Below, piece by piece: positions 46,529 through 58,100 of a stretch of 64,000 bases of DNA. A program made the translations under genes and the position numbers. Origin of the DNA: Conoideocrella luteorostrata (lineage: Eukaryota > Ascomycota > Sordariomycetes > Hypocreales > Clavicipitaceae); NCBI GenBank assembly GCA_032433595.1, contig JASWJB010000221.1:1-64000 (forward strand), read 5' to 3'. The first letter of the stretch is position 1, and each line of letters opens with the position of its first letter. The notes below the pieces were generated by a model that was given only the letters and a program-made list of their open reading frames with translations, did no database searches and had not been told where the DNA came from.

Positions 46529-47791
46529 ATGCATATCAAGAACGTTCTATGGGCTGTGGCTTCTGCTACAGCCGTTCGCCGCGCGCAAGGCTCTGCCGTC
46601 GAGGCCGATTTTCTAGGAGGTCAAGTTAACCGATCCTATCCCATCCCATCTGAGCAGAGGCGTCCTCATCACGAATAAAAAGTCGGCTAACCTCATACCA
46701 ACATACAGGCCCCAAAATATCGCAGTCTCAGCTCGATAGCTTGAAGTTCTACGCCCAGCACGCCGGCGCTGCCTACTGCAACTTCAACACACGTACGGGC
46801 CAGCCTATTACCTGCCGCGCCAATGCGTGTCCTTCCGTGGAGGCCAACGACGTAAAAGTTATCGACTCTGTTGTGTATGTCTCTCCGCAATCCTACCGCC
46901 AAGGACTTCTGTTTACTCTCTTCATGCAACCAAACCAAACTACCTCCTTCTCCCTTGCCTTGCCTAGCCTTTCCCTGCTAGGAATTCTCCTCCGCTAACA
47001 GTTTGTCTTGCATATAAAACAGCGGAGTCGTGACTGGCGTTGGCGCCTACGTGGCCGTGGACAAGAAGCGGCGCGAGATCGTCATGTCAGTTCGCGGCAG
47101 TAACAACATCCGGAACTTCGTTACCGACGTTGTTTTCGCGCAAGAACCTTGCCACTTCGTTGCCGGCTGCAAAATACACACAGGGTTTAACAAAGGCTGG
47201 AACGAGATCCAGAGCGTAGCCACGCGAGCGGTTCACACTGCTCACAAGGAAAACCCCAGCTTTCGTATTATTGCCACGGGCCACTCGCTCGGCGCCGCCG
47301 TCACGACGCTGGGGGCTGCTTACCTGCGCCAGGATGGCCTGCCCGTTGAGATATACTCATATGGAAGCCCCCGCATTGGCAATACAGCCTTTGCCGGCTG
47401 GATGACGGTTCAAAAAGGCATCCACATGCGCGTGACGCACTTCGATGATCCGGTGCCGCGTGTGCCTCCCATTATCTTGGGCTACAACCATATATCGCCC
47501 GAGTACTGGCTCTCCGGCGGCGGGCCGCTTCGGGAGGATTACTCCGCTGACCAGATCCGCACCTGCTTGGGTCTCGCAAACACGCTGTGCAACGGCGGTA
47601 CTCTTGGCTTTGACGTATTGGCGCACCTGCACTACTTGGGCAACACCGCAGGATGCACCGGAAACCCTCTCCTGCTCAAGCGCGGGGATTCCGATTGGTT
47701 AAATGAGACGCTGGAGGAGCGCTTCAACAGGTGGAGTGTAAGTGATAGGAAGTTTGCCGCAAATATGACACAGAATGCGGGCTGGGAGTGA
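46529..47791 (+). CDS. Secreted class 3 lipase (alpha/beta hydrolase)
   Basis: Three exons (46529-46619, 46709-46874, 47023-47791; introns of 89 and 148 nt) join to 341 residues. A signal peptide (MHIKNVLWAVASATAVRRA) leads into FYAQHAGAAYCNF. The lipase_3 core follows with GAYVAVDKKRREIVMSVRGS, the nucleophile elbow GHSLGAAV, the acid DDPVPRVPP and the His in LAHLHYLG. The spacing matches filamentous fungal class 3 lipases and feruloyl esterase-like enzymes, which hydrolyse acylglycerols or related esters outside the cell. Six or more cysteines are present for disulfides. The first donor (GTCAAG) is weak but is the only one that keeps frame. No lesion is seen, and the gene stands alone in a repeat-rich stretch. 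Confidence 0.9.
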
Positions 47792-50700
47792 GCAGAGTGG
47801 GATACTTGCGGATCTATTTTGTGATGCAACGAGCCATCTGCTCTCTAGATGGCGGCTACTCTGTAAACTGCGGTTCTAGTTTAGACTAGGCAGCTATTGC
47901 ATTTGAATACGCTGCTCATTAGTTGCTAAATATACAAGATGTTGCGTATGACTGACCGTCGTTACGGAGTACTATATTAGAAAACCATACTCTGTACAAT
48001 GTACGGAGTACTCCCTGCCCAACACCAAGACTTCTAATCCACTCAGCGCATGCTCCGTGCTTGCTCATCCAGCAAATCCTCCTGTAGGCCGGCGGCCGTA
48101 CCATTGGAGAGTAGCCTGGAGTAAAAAACCTGCCTCCCGTGTTAGTAGGGCATCTGCATGGAGGTGTTGTAACGGAGTACGGATCGCGGAAACTAGCATA
48201 CATAGTCAGTGAGCCCGCGGCGCCGGAGACGGTCTACGAAAGCGCGCTAGGATGTAGTTAGAACGGGCGGGTACGGAGTACAAAAAGGAAAACTGGCTGG
48301 AGTGGGGAGCGGGAATGTAATGCTACATCATGCTCATACAAACACCTATTCCATGTGCCCTCGCTGCACGGATGAGATTATGATGGCATCTTTGACACAG
48401 TCTGTCTCACGTGCAGTCCGAGGGAAAGCGTCTCAATATTCCAGCCAATAGTCTGGCTCAAGAGGAGGGTTTCGCCGCCAAAGAAACGGGCGGGCTCGCG
48501 CAATCCACCATTGGGAGCCATGAGACATGTCTCAGCTTCCAAGCGCTTAGACAGACACGACAAGGGTCGCCTCGTCGACCGGAGCTCTAGCCCAAACCAG
48601 AGTTTCAGTCGGTCGGGCTAGGGCTTCAGCGGCGACAGACTGGGACCACAACATCCGCCCCCAGCTTCTGCTCGCACGAGCCATCACTGACTGGCACGAT
48701 TTGTGACTCTTGGGCGAGCGACGGCCCCCATGGGGTAGGATGAGGATGGCGAGCAAAACTGTCTCATACGCTTGAATGAGATTGGTTCAGCACTGGAAGC
48801 TTGGTGTGAAAGCCTGACGCAAAACTTGGAGTGCGGGCCTTTCGCCCCTAATGCGGGTGGAATTTGACTTGTCGATTCGTATTGTTTTTCACATGTGTGG
48901 GCTGCTCCTCCTCGTATCGAATCAACAGCATCTCACCATGTTTTGCTGCTCGTTTTTGTTCAGTTCCATGGACCGCCGCCACCGTGTGGCACACTCTGGT
49001 ATGTACGGTCTGAATGAACTCCTTGCTGTTTCGGCAAAGCCCTCGTATTCCACAACGCAGCAGCCCCTCATTGAACCCGCGATTTGCCATGTATCGGTCT
49101 CACAATCCACATCTCTGGAGCACTCCGGCAATGTGTCTTGCATGAGTACACTTCCTCCGACTTGTGTGGCGCCATTAGCAACGAAGCCAGTGCTAATGCA
49201 GTCGATTGAAATGGGCGTATACTGACATGACTCCACCAACAACAAATGGATCATGCCACACCACAAACTTGGGTCTCATATCCACGCATGAGCTCGGTGA
49301 CTTGGCCACGATGTGGAACTACGAGAGTTTGAACTTGGATTGCATCGATCCAGGCGCTTACAGCTGAGGTGATGTCTCCTGTAGACGACTTGATCTTCAA
49401 CTGTAGATACTGTAGCTTATTGGTATGCATTAGTATCTCTGCGGGATAAATTTACCACCATCTCGTCGCTGCTGGCCCAGGCCGCGTCAGGGGCCTAGAA
49501 GGGGCTGGTTCTCCTTCATTTCCAAGGCGCAGGGCTGTCTCCAGCTGCGACCCAGTAGTGAGGCCGGGCCAGTTTTACTTCGCATGGCCCACCTGGGTGC
49601 TTGTGAAGACAAAGATTGCAGAAGCAGCCATAGCATCCTCGAGGCGCGCAAAATGGGGCAGAAACGCGTTTCCGGCGAAGACTAACACGAGCACGCGCTC
49701 CTCGAAATGACAGACTCGCTCACGAGTCACATCCAGGGCCGGCTAGTCCCGTTAAGCCCGAAATCTGTTGCATGCAACGCATTGCCGTGAATGGGTAGCA
49801 GTAATGATTCGTACCATTTCGCGGCCGCATTCCAAGGCGGCGCGCTGCTCTATAGGAGCGGGATAAAGTGATCAATTATCAAGCACAGACACTAAGGATG
49901 AGGGACACAGCGCGACGGAGCACGCAGAATGCCAGTGACATACAGGCGACTAGTGGAAGTCTGGCGCGGCAAGAACGTTGTGATGCCAAAAAAAATTCGG
50001 CAATCACGAATGTACAGGGTAGCGAGCTTGCGACACGTGAGTTGACTACGAGAAGTGTCCGGTCCCTGGTGGAGCGAACTAACCAACCTTGCTGTGATAA
50101 CACTACTAAACCCGGTTTGCTATAACATAGTGTCGCGGTTTAACACAATAGAATTCGTGTCTGTGTCCTTTAAGTAGCAAACAGTGCAGTCTATAGACGC
50201 GTTAACAAAGCGCACAACCTAGCTAGTGCGAAGTTAACGCGCGCGACGCAAAACGCAGACCTAGCAGGCAGCTAAAGGCCTTATGCATAAGCGTCCTTCA
50301 TCGCTAATTAAGATCGCTAGTAGGGCAGACTCTGTGTAAGGCGCAGAATAGAACTCGAATGGAACTCGTGGATCGGGCCTAGTTCGGATTTAATTGTGGG
50401 AGACATACGGAGTAAAGGTCCGAAAGTAAATTTTAAATCAAGGTTAATTAATAATAACAAGGCTCACGGCTAAGTAGACCCACATAGTAACCCGAGGTAA
50501 ACCCGGAATTGGATCGGATTCGGATTAAGGTGCACGCCGCAGATCGGATCCAAATATTATCCGATTTCCCCTCTTTGTTCTTAATAGCGCACTTTAAATT
50601 AAGTTTAATTAAAAGGGTGAGCTTAAGTCTTGTTTACTATAAGGCTATTTAGTAATAGGAGTTTTATTTATATTTCTTACTTTATTATTTATTACTACTA

Positions 50701-50843
50701 TATACTATTTTACACTTTATTATATTAGCGCGAAGCAGGGTCACGCGATAGCTAGCCGCGAACGTGCGCCTTAAACTAAGCGGACTCGGACTTTAGAGCC
50801 TAAACACGCTATCCTTTACCTTTCAATTTGTATCTAAATCACT
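47792..50843. other. Gene-poor interval with TACGGAGTA motifs and an AT-rich tract
   Basis: TACGGAGTAC-type words occur at 47965, 48002, 48175 and 48273. A strongly AT-rich tract runs from about 50420 to 50740. Frames at 48851-49225 and elsewhere have no recognisable domain. The last 100 bp should include the promoter of the phosphorylase-NB-ARC locus. Confidence 0.4.
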
Positions 50844-53699
50844 ATGACCCTGGACCCTCGACACTACTCCATCGCGTGGATTGCGCCGCTCCCGATAGTG
50901 GCCCGTGCCGCTACGTGCCTGCTTGATCACACGCACGCCGGACGCTTCCCTCTGCAGCGTGGCGACGATTACATCTTTCAGGCAGGCGATATCTGCGGGC
51001 ACAATGTCATTATAGCTACGTTGCCGGCCGACCAGGAGTACGGAACGGGCTCGGCGGGGGCATTGGCGAGTCAGGTCAAGAAGTACTTTCCTAACCTTTG
51101 GTTTGGCTTGCTAGTTGGCGTCGCAGCGGGCTTGCCGAACCTCACCGGCCCGAATCCGCGCGATATTCGACTGGGCGATGTTCTCGTGGCATTGCCGGAC
51201 AGCGAGAACGCCGGGCTTGTCGCCTGCGAAGTGGGCAACGAGACGGCAGACGGCTTCCGCTTACTAAGGCACAGCCATGTGCTGGCAGTGACAGAGACAG
51301 TGGTTAGAGCGGCGATCAGCAACATACGACTACAAGCACCGGAGGATGTCAACATGATCCTGCCATTTTACGATGAGATTAAGGACAAGCAGCACAGCGG
51401 TGGAACATTTGGCGACCCCGGGCAAGATGCAGATGTGCTGTATACAGTCGACAGCTCAGGCGCGTCCAAAATCCAAGCTCGGGACCGCAGATCTAGCCAC
51501 CAACGAACACGCATCTGGTACGGCTCGATCGGATCGGGTGACAAGCTCATGAAGAATACAGTGAGGCCGGATGCATTAATAGACCAGCACAGCCTGATTG
51601 GTCTGGAGATAGAAGCGGCAGGAACAATAAATCGGATTCCGGTCGGAGTGATCCGCGGAGTATGCGACTACGGCGACAAGCATACAAACAAGGAGTGGCA
51701 GGCATATGCGGCCGCAATGGCAGGAGCGTATGCAAAAGCTGTGTTAGCGTAGATCGGACCGCGCAGTTCAACCGGTAATTAGTAAGCACCATAAAGAATA
51801 CATGACATAGACTAAACAGTCCTTAGTTTGCCATATTCTATACAAGCGCAATCGGAACTTTAGCGGACGCGAAGCACAACTTGAACTGCTGAAAAGTATG
51901 CTGTTTATTGAGGGAATAGAGCGGGTGGCGATTAGAGGGTTTGCGGGGGTGGGGAAGACGCAGATCGCGCTTAAACTTGCATATAGCATTCAAGAGATGC
52001 ATGTGGACAGCATGCGAGAACAGTACTCTGTGTTTTGGATGCCTGCGCAGAGCTTAGCGGCCTTCCAGCAGGCAGCAATGGACATTGCACAGAAGCTGGA
52101 CCTATCCGTAAATAATGCCAATGATGTATGGGAAGTGTTACGAGAGCACCTGGCCTCGGATGTTAACGGCCGATGGTTGCTGATACTAGATAACCTAGAC
52201 AACATGTCTGTGCTATATAGCGACTAGGAAGGATCAAAGCGTATACAGGATTTTTTCCCCCAGAGCCGGGGGGGGAGGATACTTATCACGACGAGATCAT
52301 TTAAAATTGCCACAGACCTGGCAAATAGCAGTGTCTTTAAGCTTAGTGCCATGACACCAGACGAAGCTCAGAAGTTCCTGTCGAAGGCCCTGCGAAAGAA
52401 GCCTAAGGCCACGGAGGAAATAAGTGCGGCAAATCTTCTGCACAGCCTCACGTACGTACCTCTAACCATTGGGCAGGCGGCAGACTATATGAACAAGAAG
52501 AATTTACCTATATCTGCGTATTTATATTATTGGCACTCAGAAGACGAGAAGATCATGGCGCTGCTTAGCAGGATGCTAAGCCCTATTCCACATCACAGCA
52601 TACTACAGAGCGGGGCAGCTACTACATGCATTATATCGTTTGAGGCTATTTGTAGAGAGGATGCCGAGGCGGCTTATATTCTTTCCTTTATTCAATGGAT
52701 TGACTGCAAAGCAATTCCACGCATGATGCTACCAATTTCAACCTCAGAGATGGATCTTACGGACTCGATTAGAACGATTTGTGGATATGGATTTCTTAGT
52801 TGGCGAGCAGATAGTGAGACGCTTGACATGCTTCACTCGTGCAATTAGCCCTGCGATACTGGTTAGAGCTAGGGCGAGAAGGGCTAATAAGGAAAGGAGA
52901 TGCTGGGAAGCATCTTTGCAAGATTTTCCCGGAGACTAATTGGGAGAATAGACAAGTTTAGCGGCAGTATTTGCCGCATGTCCTTACTTTAGTTCGAGAA
53001 GTGGGATTAAATAAGGACGAGGCAATGCTTAGACTTGGTGAGAAAGCCGGGTACTGTCTTAAATTAGATAGTCGTATCAAAGAGGCGGTGCAAATTCTTC
53101 AAGACGTGGTGGCCGTTCGTGAGGAGACGCTGGCGGAGACTCACCCAGATCGACTCGCCTCGCAGCACCAGCTAGCGAGCACATATTTGACTAACGGTCA
53201 AATCAAGGAGGCTATCAAGCTGTTCGAGCATATAGTGGCCGTTCGTGAGGAGACGCTAGAGGAGACTCACCTAGATCGGCTCGCCTCGCAGCACCAGCTA
53301 GCGGTCGCATATTTGACTTACGGTCAAATCGAAGAGGCTATTAAGCTGTTCGAGCATGTGGTGGCTGTTCAAAAGGAGACGCTAGCGGAGACTCACCCAG
53401 ATCGACTCGCCTCGCAGCACCAGCTAGCGGTCGCATATTTGACTTACGGTCAAATCGAAGAGGCCATCAAGCTGTTCGAGCATGTGGTGGCTGTAAAAAC
53501 AGAGACGCTGGCAGAGACTGATCCATCTCGACTCGTCTCGCAGCACCAGCTAGCAGCCGCATATGGGGCCAACGGTCAACTCAAGGAGGCCATCAAGCTG
53601 ACGGAGCATGCGGTGACTGTTCAAAAGGAGACGCTGGCGGAGACTCACCCATCACGACTCGCCTCGCAGCACCAGCTAGCGAGCGCACATGGGGCCAAC
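50844..53699 (+). pseudogene. NLR: nucleoside phosphorylase-like, NB-ARC, TPR (broken)
   Basis: The first 302 codons are a PNP_UDP_1-like domain (YSIAWIAPLPI, FGLLVGVAAGLPN, IRLGDVLVALP, GLEIEAAG, VIRGVCDYGDKHTNKEW). After a stop (TAG 51750-51752) and a probable 52-nt intron, the NB-ARC domain starts with NRNFSGREAQLELL. It has Walker A GFAGVGKTQIALKLA, WLLILDNLDN and GGRILITTRSF. Further lesions are TAG at 52225-52227, a one-base frame change near 52836 and TAG at 52959-52961. The TPR region then stays open: at least five 42-residue units (EAIKLFEHVVAVQKETLAETHPDRLASQHQLA), nearly identical in DNA. The stops fit C-to-T or G-to-A changes at Gln and Trp codons. PNP-NB-ARC-TPR proteins are known fungal NLRs; this copy is unlikely to be made as one protein. 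Confidence 0.85.
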
Positions 53700-56600
53700 G
53701 GGCTCACTGTTTATTTTGACACTCCTGACGATGCATTGAAGAACGATTTTAAAATAACATGGAACAAACACAATGGTGACAGGACGTGGTTGAGGCTAAA
53801 TGAGAGTGGTGATAACAACCAGTCTTTTATCATCTTTGTCGATAAGATTGGCAATTTTAGGATCCGTGATAGGCTGGGGGACTTCACGGAAGCCCTCCAG
53901 AATGCTTTACAATTGCTGCCAGCCACAGCCACGGACAGCATACCTATACTCATACGTCGGCTTGAACATCTAGCCAAGTTTCAAGCAACAAAAGAGCTAA
54001 CTAATCCAGATGCGCAGTACGACACGCCATCCGCTCTTATTTCAGTCAAGGTTGACACTGCGTACGAGGGGCAGGCGCTTGCATCAGGACAGTGGTTGCC
54101 CCCGGCTAAGGTGAGAGAAAGAATAACAGGGGTGTACGAATTAGATGAGTTGACATTGTTCCGAATTGTAATTTGTAACCAATCTGGTCGAAGTTTGGGC
54201 TGTGTGGTTTTGGACTGCGGTGCCGAATATGGAATCGAGCGTGTCTTTCCTCGGGACGAGCCTTACTACGAACTTCACCCAGCTGAAACCAAAGATGTGT
54301 ATTTTTGGATGCAAGTGGCTCCGGAATTGCGAGCAGCAGCTGAGGATGGCATTCCAATTGTGGACACTCTCAAAATCTTCGTTTGCGACCCTGCAAGACA
54401 TATTTACTCACTCAGGCTGCGTGGACTGAAGGACATGGAGGACGGGACACGGAGTGGTGAGAGGTCGGCACAAGATTTGGATGCATTAAACAGGCTTGGC
54501 ACATTCCGACTGGCGAATTCAATACCCACTCGCGACCCCCTGAGACCAAGCTGGGGAACGGTGGATGTCAAAGTTCGAATCAAACTGCTCCCGAAGGAGA
54601 AGTTCGGCAAAGACCAAGCCGACACGCTCACCTCGGTGGTTTCGGACAGAAGTAAGTCCAGAAAGGTAGAGACAGTAGGTGGTTGGACAAAGGGTGACCT
54701 TGAATCCCGATTGAGTAAAGATGACTCCTATTCACTTACAAACTATGACAACTTTGCTGCACAGAAATCAGTTCAAAGTCACAGCTACCAGACAGATGCG
54801 GCACAGGAGAGTATCAAGATTGAACACAATGCTTTCAGTGACATTAAGAATATACTATGCAAAGAACTGCAAGGCAATCTGATCAATTTATCTTTTAAAG
54901 TGCGATGGGAGTTGCCCGAGTTCGTGGAAACGGAATTGGACGGCAATTGGGAAATTGGATCATTTCTCACAATGAATGGTTCAAGTCATCAGCCCTACGC
55001 CGCACCTTGCGACGAGTATGTGAACAAGTTCTGGCCCACTATTGGATTCGAAGCCGTTGGGTCAATAATAACTTCCACAAGAGCTCTTTCTGAAAATGGT
55101 GATACATCTTTTTCCCTGTTCCTCATTATTAACTGCTGACTTAAGAACAGCATCGTTAGATGAAGTACGTCTTGATATAAATATGGATCCTGATCTACAT
55201 TTAAACCGTATCTATAAACAAACAAGACTGCTTAATTTCGAAGTATCCGGTACACAACGCGGTTTCATCGAGTTTGCTCAGTTGCTAGCATGGTTGAGCG
55301 CGGTTTTTCGAAAACCGCAATACGGCGCTATTTCGAGTTCCAGCGTGGAGATAAAAAAATATGCCATCAAAAATAATACAGAGCGAGACAACTCTGGACA
55401 TGTTCATGAACCATTCGCCTTTGAAGTCAACTTAAGGCCACTACAAGGGATCGAGGCAGATGATGCAACTTCTTGCTGGCGACCGTTGTTTAATAACACT
55501 GTCATTGCAGAAGGGTTTCCGATTCGAAAAAGAGAACATGAACTTGGACTGGAGCTCCCTTTCAACGCAATGCTTACCCTATCTTCTGCTCCATATTATT
55601 TATTGACACCGAGAGGAATTTTGTTCAAAGGCTATTCTACTGCGCTGGTGCCTCGAAGCAGACCGAACGAGAAATCGATTCAGTGGCATTTGATCCAATC
55701 TTCAGGTAACCAGGGAAAACTTAACATGGAAGAGATTCGTCAAATCCCTGAAGCAGACGAAAAGTTTTTGGATGTCAACGAGTTGAGCTGTGCTCGAACG
55801 TTTCTTGGTTACGATACGGAGATTCGTATTGTTGCGGGCACGCAGCAATCGCAATATGAATCAGCTGTCCTTACTGATGCCGAAAGGGACTCAGCATCCC
55901 TAATGGTCGGAACCGAGTTTTCGCCAACTGTTGGCTTTTCAAAACTCGGTACCATAGGGTTAGGAACAAAAATTACCTACGCCAAAGGTGTATATGCTGG
56001 CGTCGAAGAAAGCCAAAACCATACAGATGATAGGCTACTCAACTCTAGGGCCAGTCCACTACTAATGTACGACGTACAACACAAAACCGGCTTTCTAATC
56101 CCTGAGATTTGCGCTATTCTTGAGATAGCGCACGTTTGGGCTAACAGACAGACGGACGGGCCCGATATTCTACAAAAAATGCCTTTTAGCCAACTCCGGT
56201 GGGACGGTGGCCAAGCTTGTGGCGATATTATTGAGCAATTTAAAAACCTCCAGCTCTGAGATGCTTATGCCGACGAACAGTCACTTTGGTTCATTTCTTT
56301 GCTCCGAGACTTCTTCATGGCTTTTGAAGTCAGACGCGACGCGCGGCGCATTTACAACGACAAGTTCATGCCCAGGGCAGAATGTCCCACCTTGAGAGGC
56401 TGGGAGCTTTGCGACATAGCTGCCTTCAAGGGCTCATGGGAAAAAAAGGTTAATGTTGGCCCTGCTTCAGATCTGTTGAGTACTGACGGGAAGTGGTATG
56501 ATATCCCTAAGAAAAATCCAGAGATCATGGTACTTTTCTACAAAGGACTGGCACCGCCGATTGAACCGAAAGATGCGAGTAGGGCATGCAAAAGTTGGAC

Positions 56601-57276
56601 ACCACTGCCCCAGGGGCATCTCCTTGCCACAGTTAGCTGCCTCCGACAGCTGTCTGAGAGCCTCGGCGGCACCATTGATAAACCACGTTTAACGAAGAAA
56701 CTCTTCTGGGGTAAACCAGCTAAAGGAAAAGTCTTTGAATCTTGTAACGAGCGGCAAGACGAAGGTTGCAAGAGAGTTCAACTTTTAGTGAAAGGTGTCC
56801 CAGATACCTCTTTACCAGATATACCGAGAGGCGCTCTTATATTCGGCCGAGAAAGGAGCTACAAAATTGAAAGGTGCCCATCTGCTGGCAAAATTAGACT
56901 TTACATGCCTACGAAGCCAGCTGAAGCAGAGGATGAGTCTGTATGCGAAAATACTAGTGGAGGAGACCATTTAGACGACTGCATTTTTCACGCACAAGAA
57001 GACTCAATTGCATCGAATCCCGAAGATCATTCATCAAATGATGATGCCGCCGATGAGACTGATCTTCCTGTGTGGCCCCCTTCCTGGACTCTGCCTGGGC
57101 TTGACAATGCAGTGCCGACTCAATCTGGCAATACTGATCCGAGTATCCAGAAATCTTCTGCCGGATCTACTCGACAGGATGCGCCTACTGATCAGCCAAG
57201 ACTGAGACGTGTGAAAGGGGGGATACTCCATGTCGAGGAATCGGAACTGACAAGAGTGCTGGATGGTGACAAATGA
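52971..57276 (+). pseudogene. TPR repeats fused in frame to a caspase-family-like C-terminal region and a further large fungal region
   Basis: From 52971 (first ATG at 53025) the TPR frame runs without a break into new sequence at about 53700: LTVYFDTPDDALKNDF, TWLRLNES, FIIFVDKIGNFRIRDRLGDF, IRRLEHLAKFQATKELTNP, GVYELDELTLFRIVICN, FVCDPARHIYSL. I recognise this, from memory, as the region following the catalytic domain in some fungal caspase-like (C14) proteins; the catalytic part is absent. A 52-nt intron (55099-55150) joins the second half, with IEFAQLLAWLSAVFRKPQYG, CWRPLFNNTVIAEGFPIRKRE, LLMYDVQHKTGFLIPEICAILEIAHVWANRQ, LRGWELCDIAAFK and PEIMVLFYKGL. That half resembles large conserved fungal proteins of unknown role. 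One stop (TGA 56257-56259), probably from CGA, interrupts it before DAYADEQSLWF. The Asp/Ser-rich tail ends at 57276. Confidence 0.7.
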
Positions 57277-57794
57277 AAGAGGGCAGGAGTCTTTTTGAGC
57301 ATAGAGCAAATACTGGAACGCCGGCAGCAGACAGCCTAGACGATCTAACGTTCCATCCATGCTCGCGACGGTATATATCGTTCTTTACAAAGTTCACTCT
57401 TGCAGGAGCGAAGGCTTCTACCATCAAAGCAGACAATACCTCGCTGAAGCAAATAATACTACAATCGAGACGCTGTGAGCGATCAGGATCATCATTGGAT
57501 GGCATGTCCGGCGAGTCAATAAATGATAAGCTGCCCACCATTTGCAAGCGGGAGGCATCCATGTTTTAGCGCTTCGTCTATTTTTATGCCCCGAGGACCA
57601 ATCGTGGAGCTTGTTCTTTTCACTGACATCGTCATATACCGCCAGATTGTCCATTTTGGTCTCAGCAACAGCTTTGAATGGCTCTAGGTACTGAAGATGT
57701 GTGGCCTGGTACCATGCGGTTAATATACTGTGCTGGCTTAATGCCAACAGTGTGTGTTGTCAGTCATCCGCCGGATGGAGGGAGGCCACTTTTA
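57277..57794. other. Intergenic, no gene recognised
   Basis: Between the fused pseudogene's stop and an LTR-C copy. A minus-strand frame (57747-57424) is open but unrecognised; it might be a remnant of the 3' part of the C2H2-TPR gene cut off by the LTR. Confidence 0.4.
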
Positions 57795-58100
57795 TGTTGA
57801 GACTGGAGATGCTCGTCTTCGCGATTACTGCCGTAAATAGCTGGAACCTATCACATGGTCACATCTATCGGATAAGAATGGTCAATTAAAGTTGAGAATT
57901 GGAGGAATTTGGTGAAGCTGAAAACACGAGGATACGAGGAATGCGAGGATATGAGGCCTGTAAAGTAACACGAATAGGTGGCTTTCAGGCCCTTCAGGAA
58001 TTTCAGAATCATCAACATCAATCAATTCAGACACAATTCCATCCTTCTATTTCTATCAATTCCACTGCCCAAAATTGCTCATAGTGCTCATAACGCAGCA
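57795..58100 (+). mobile_element. Solo LTR, family C
   Basis: 306 bp from TGTTGAGACTGG to CTCATAACGCAGCA, the same length as the copy in the NLR. It contains TGCCGTAAATAGCTGGAACC and CACATGGTCACA. Flanks TTTTA and AGGTT show no duplication. Its right end cuts the TPR array of the neighbouring minus-strand pseudogene. Confidence 0.72.
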
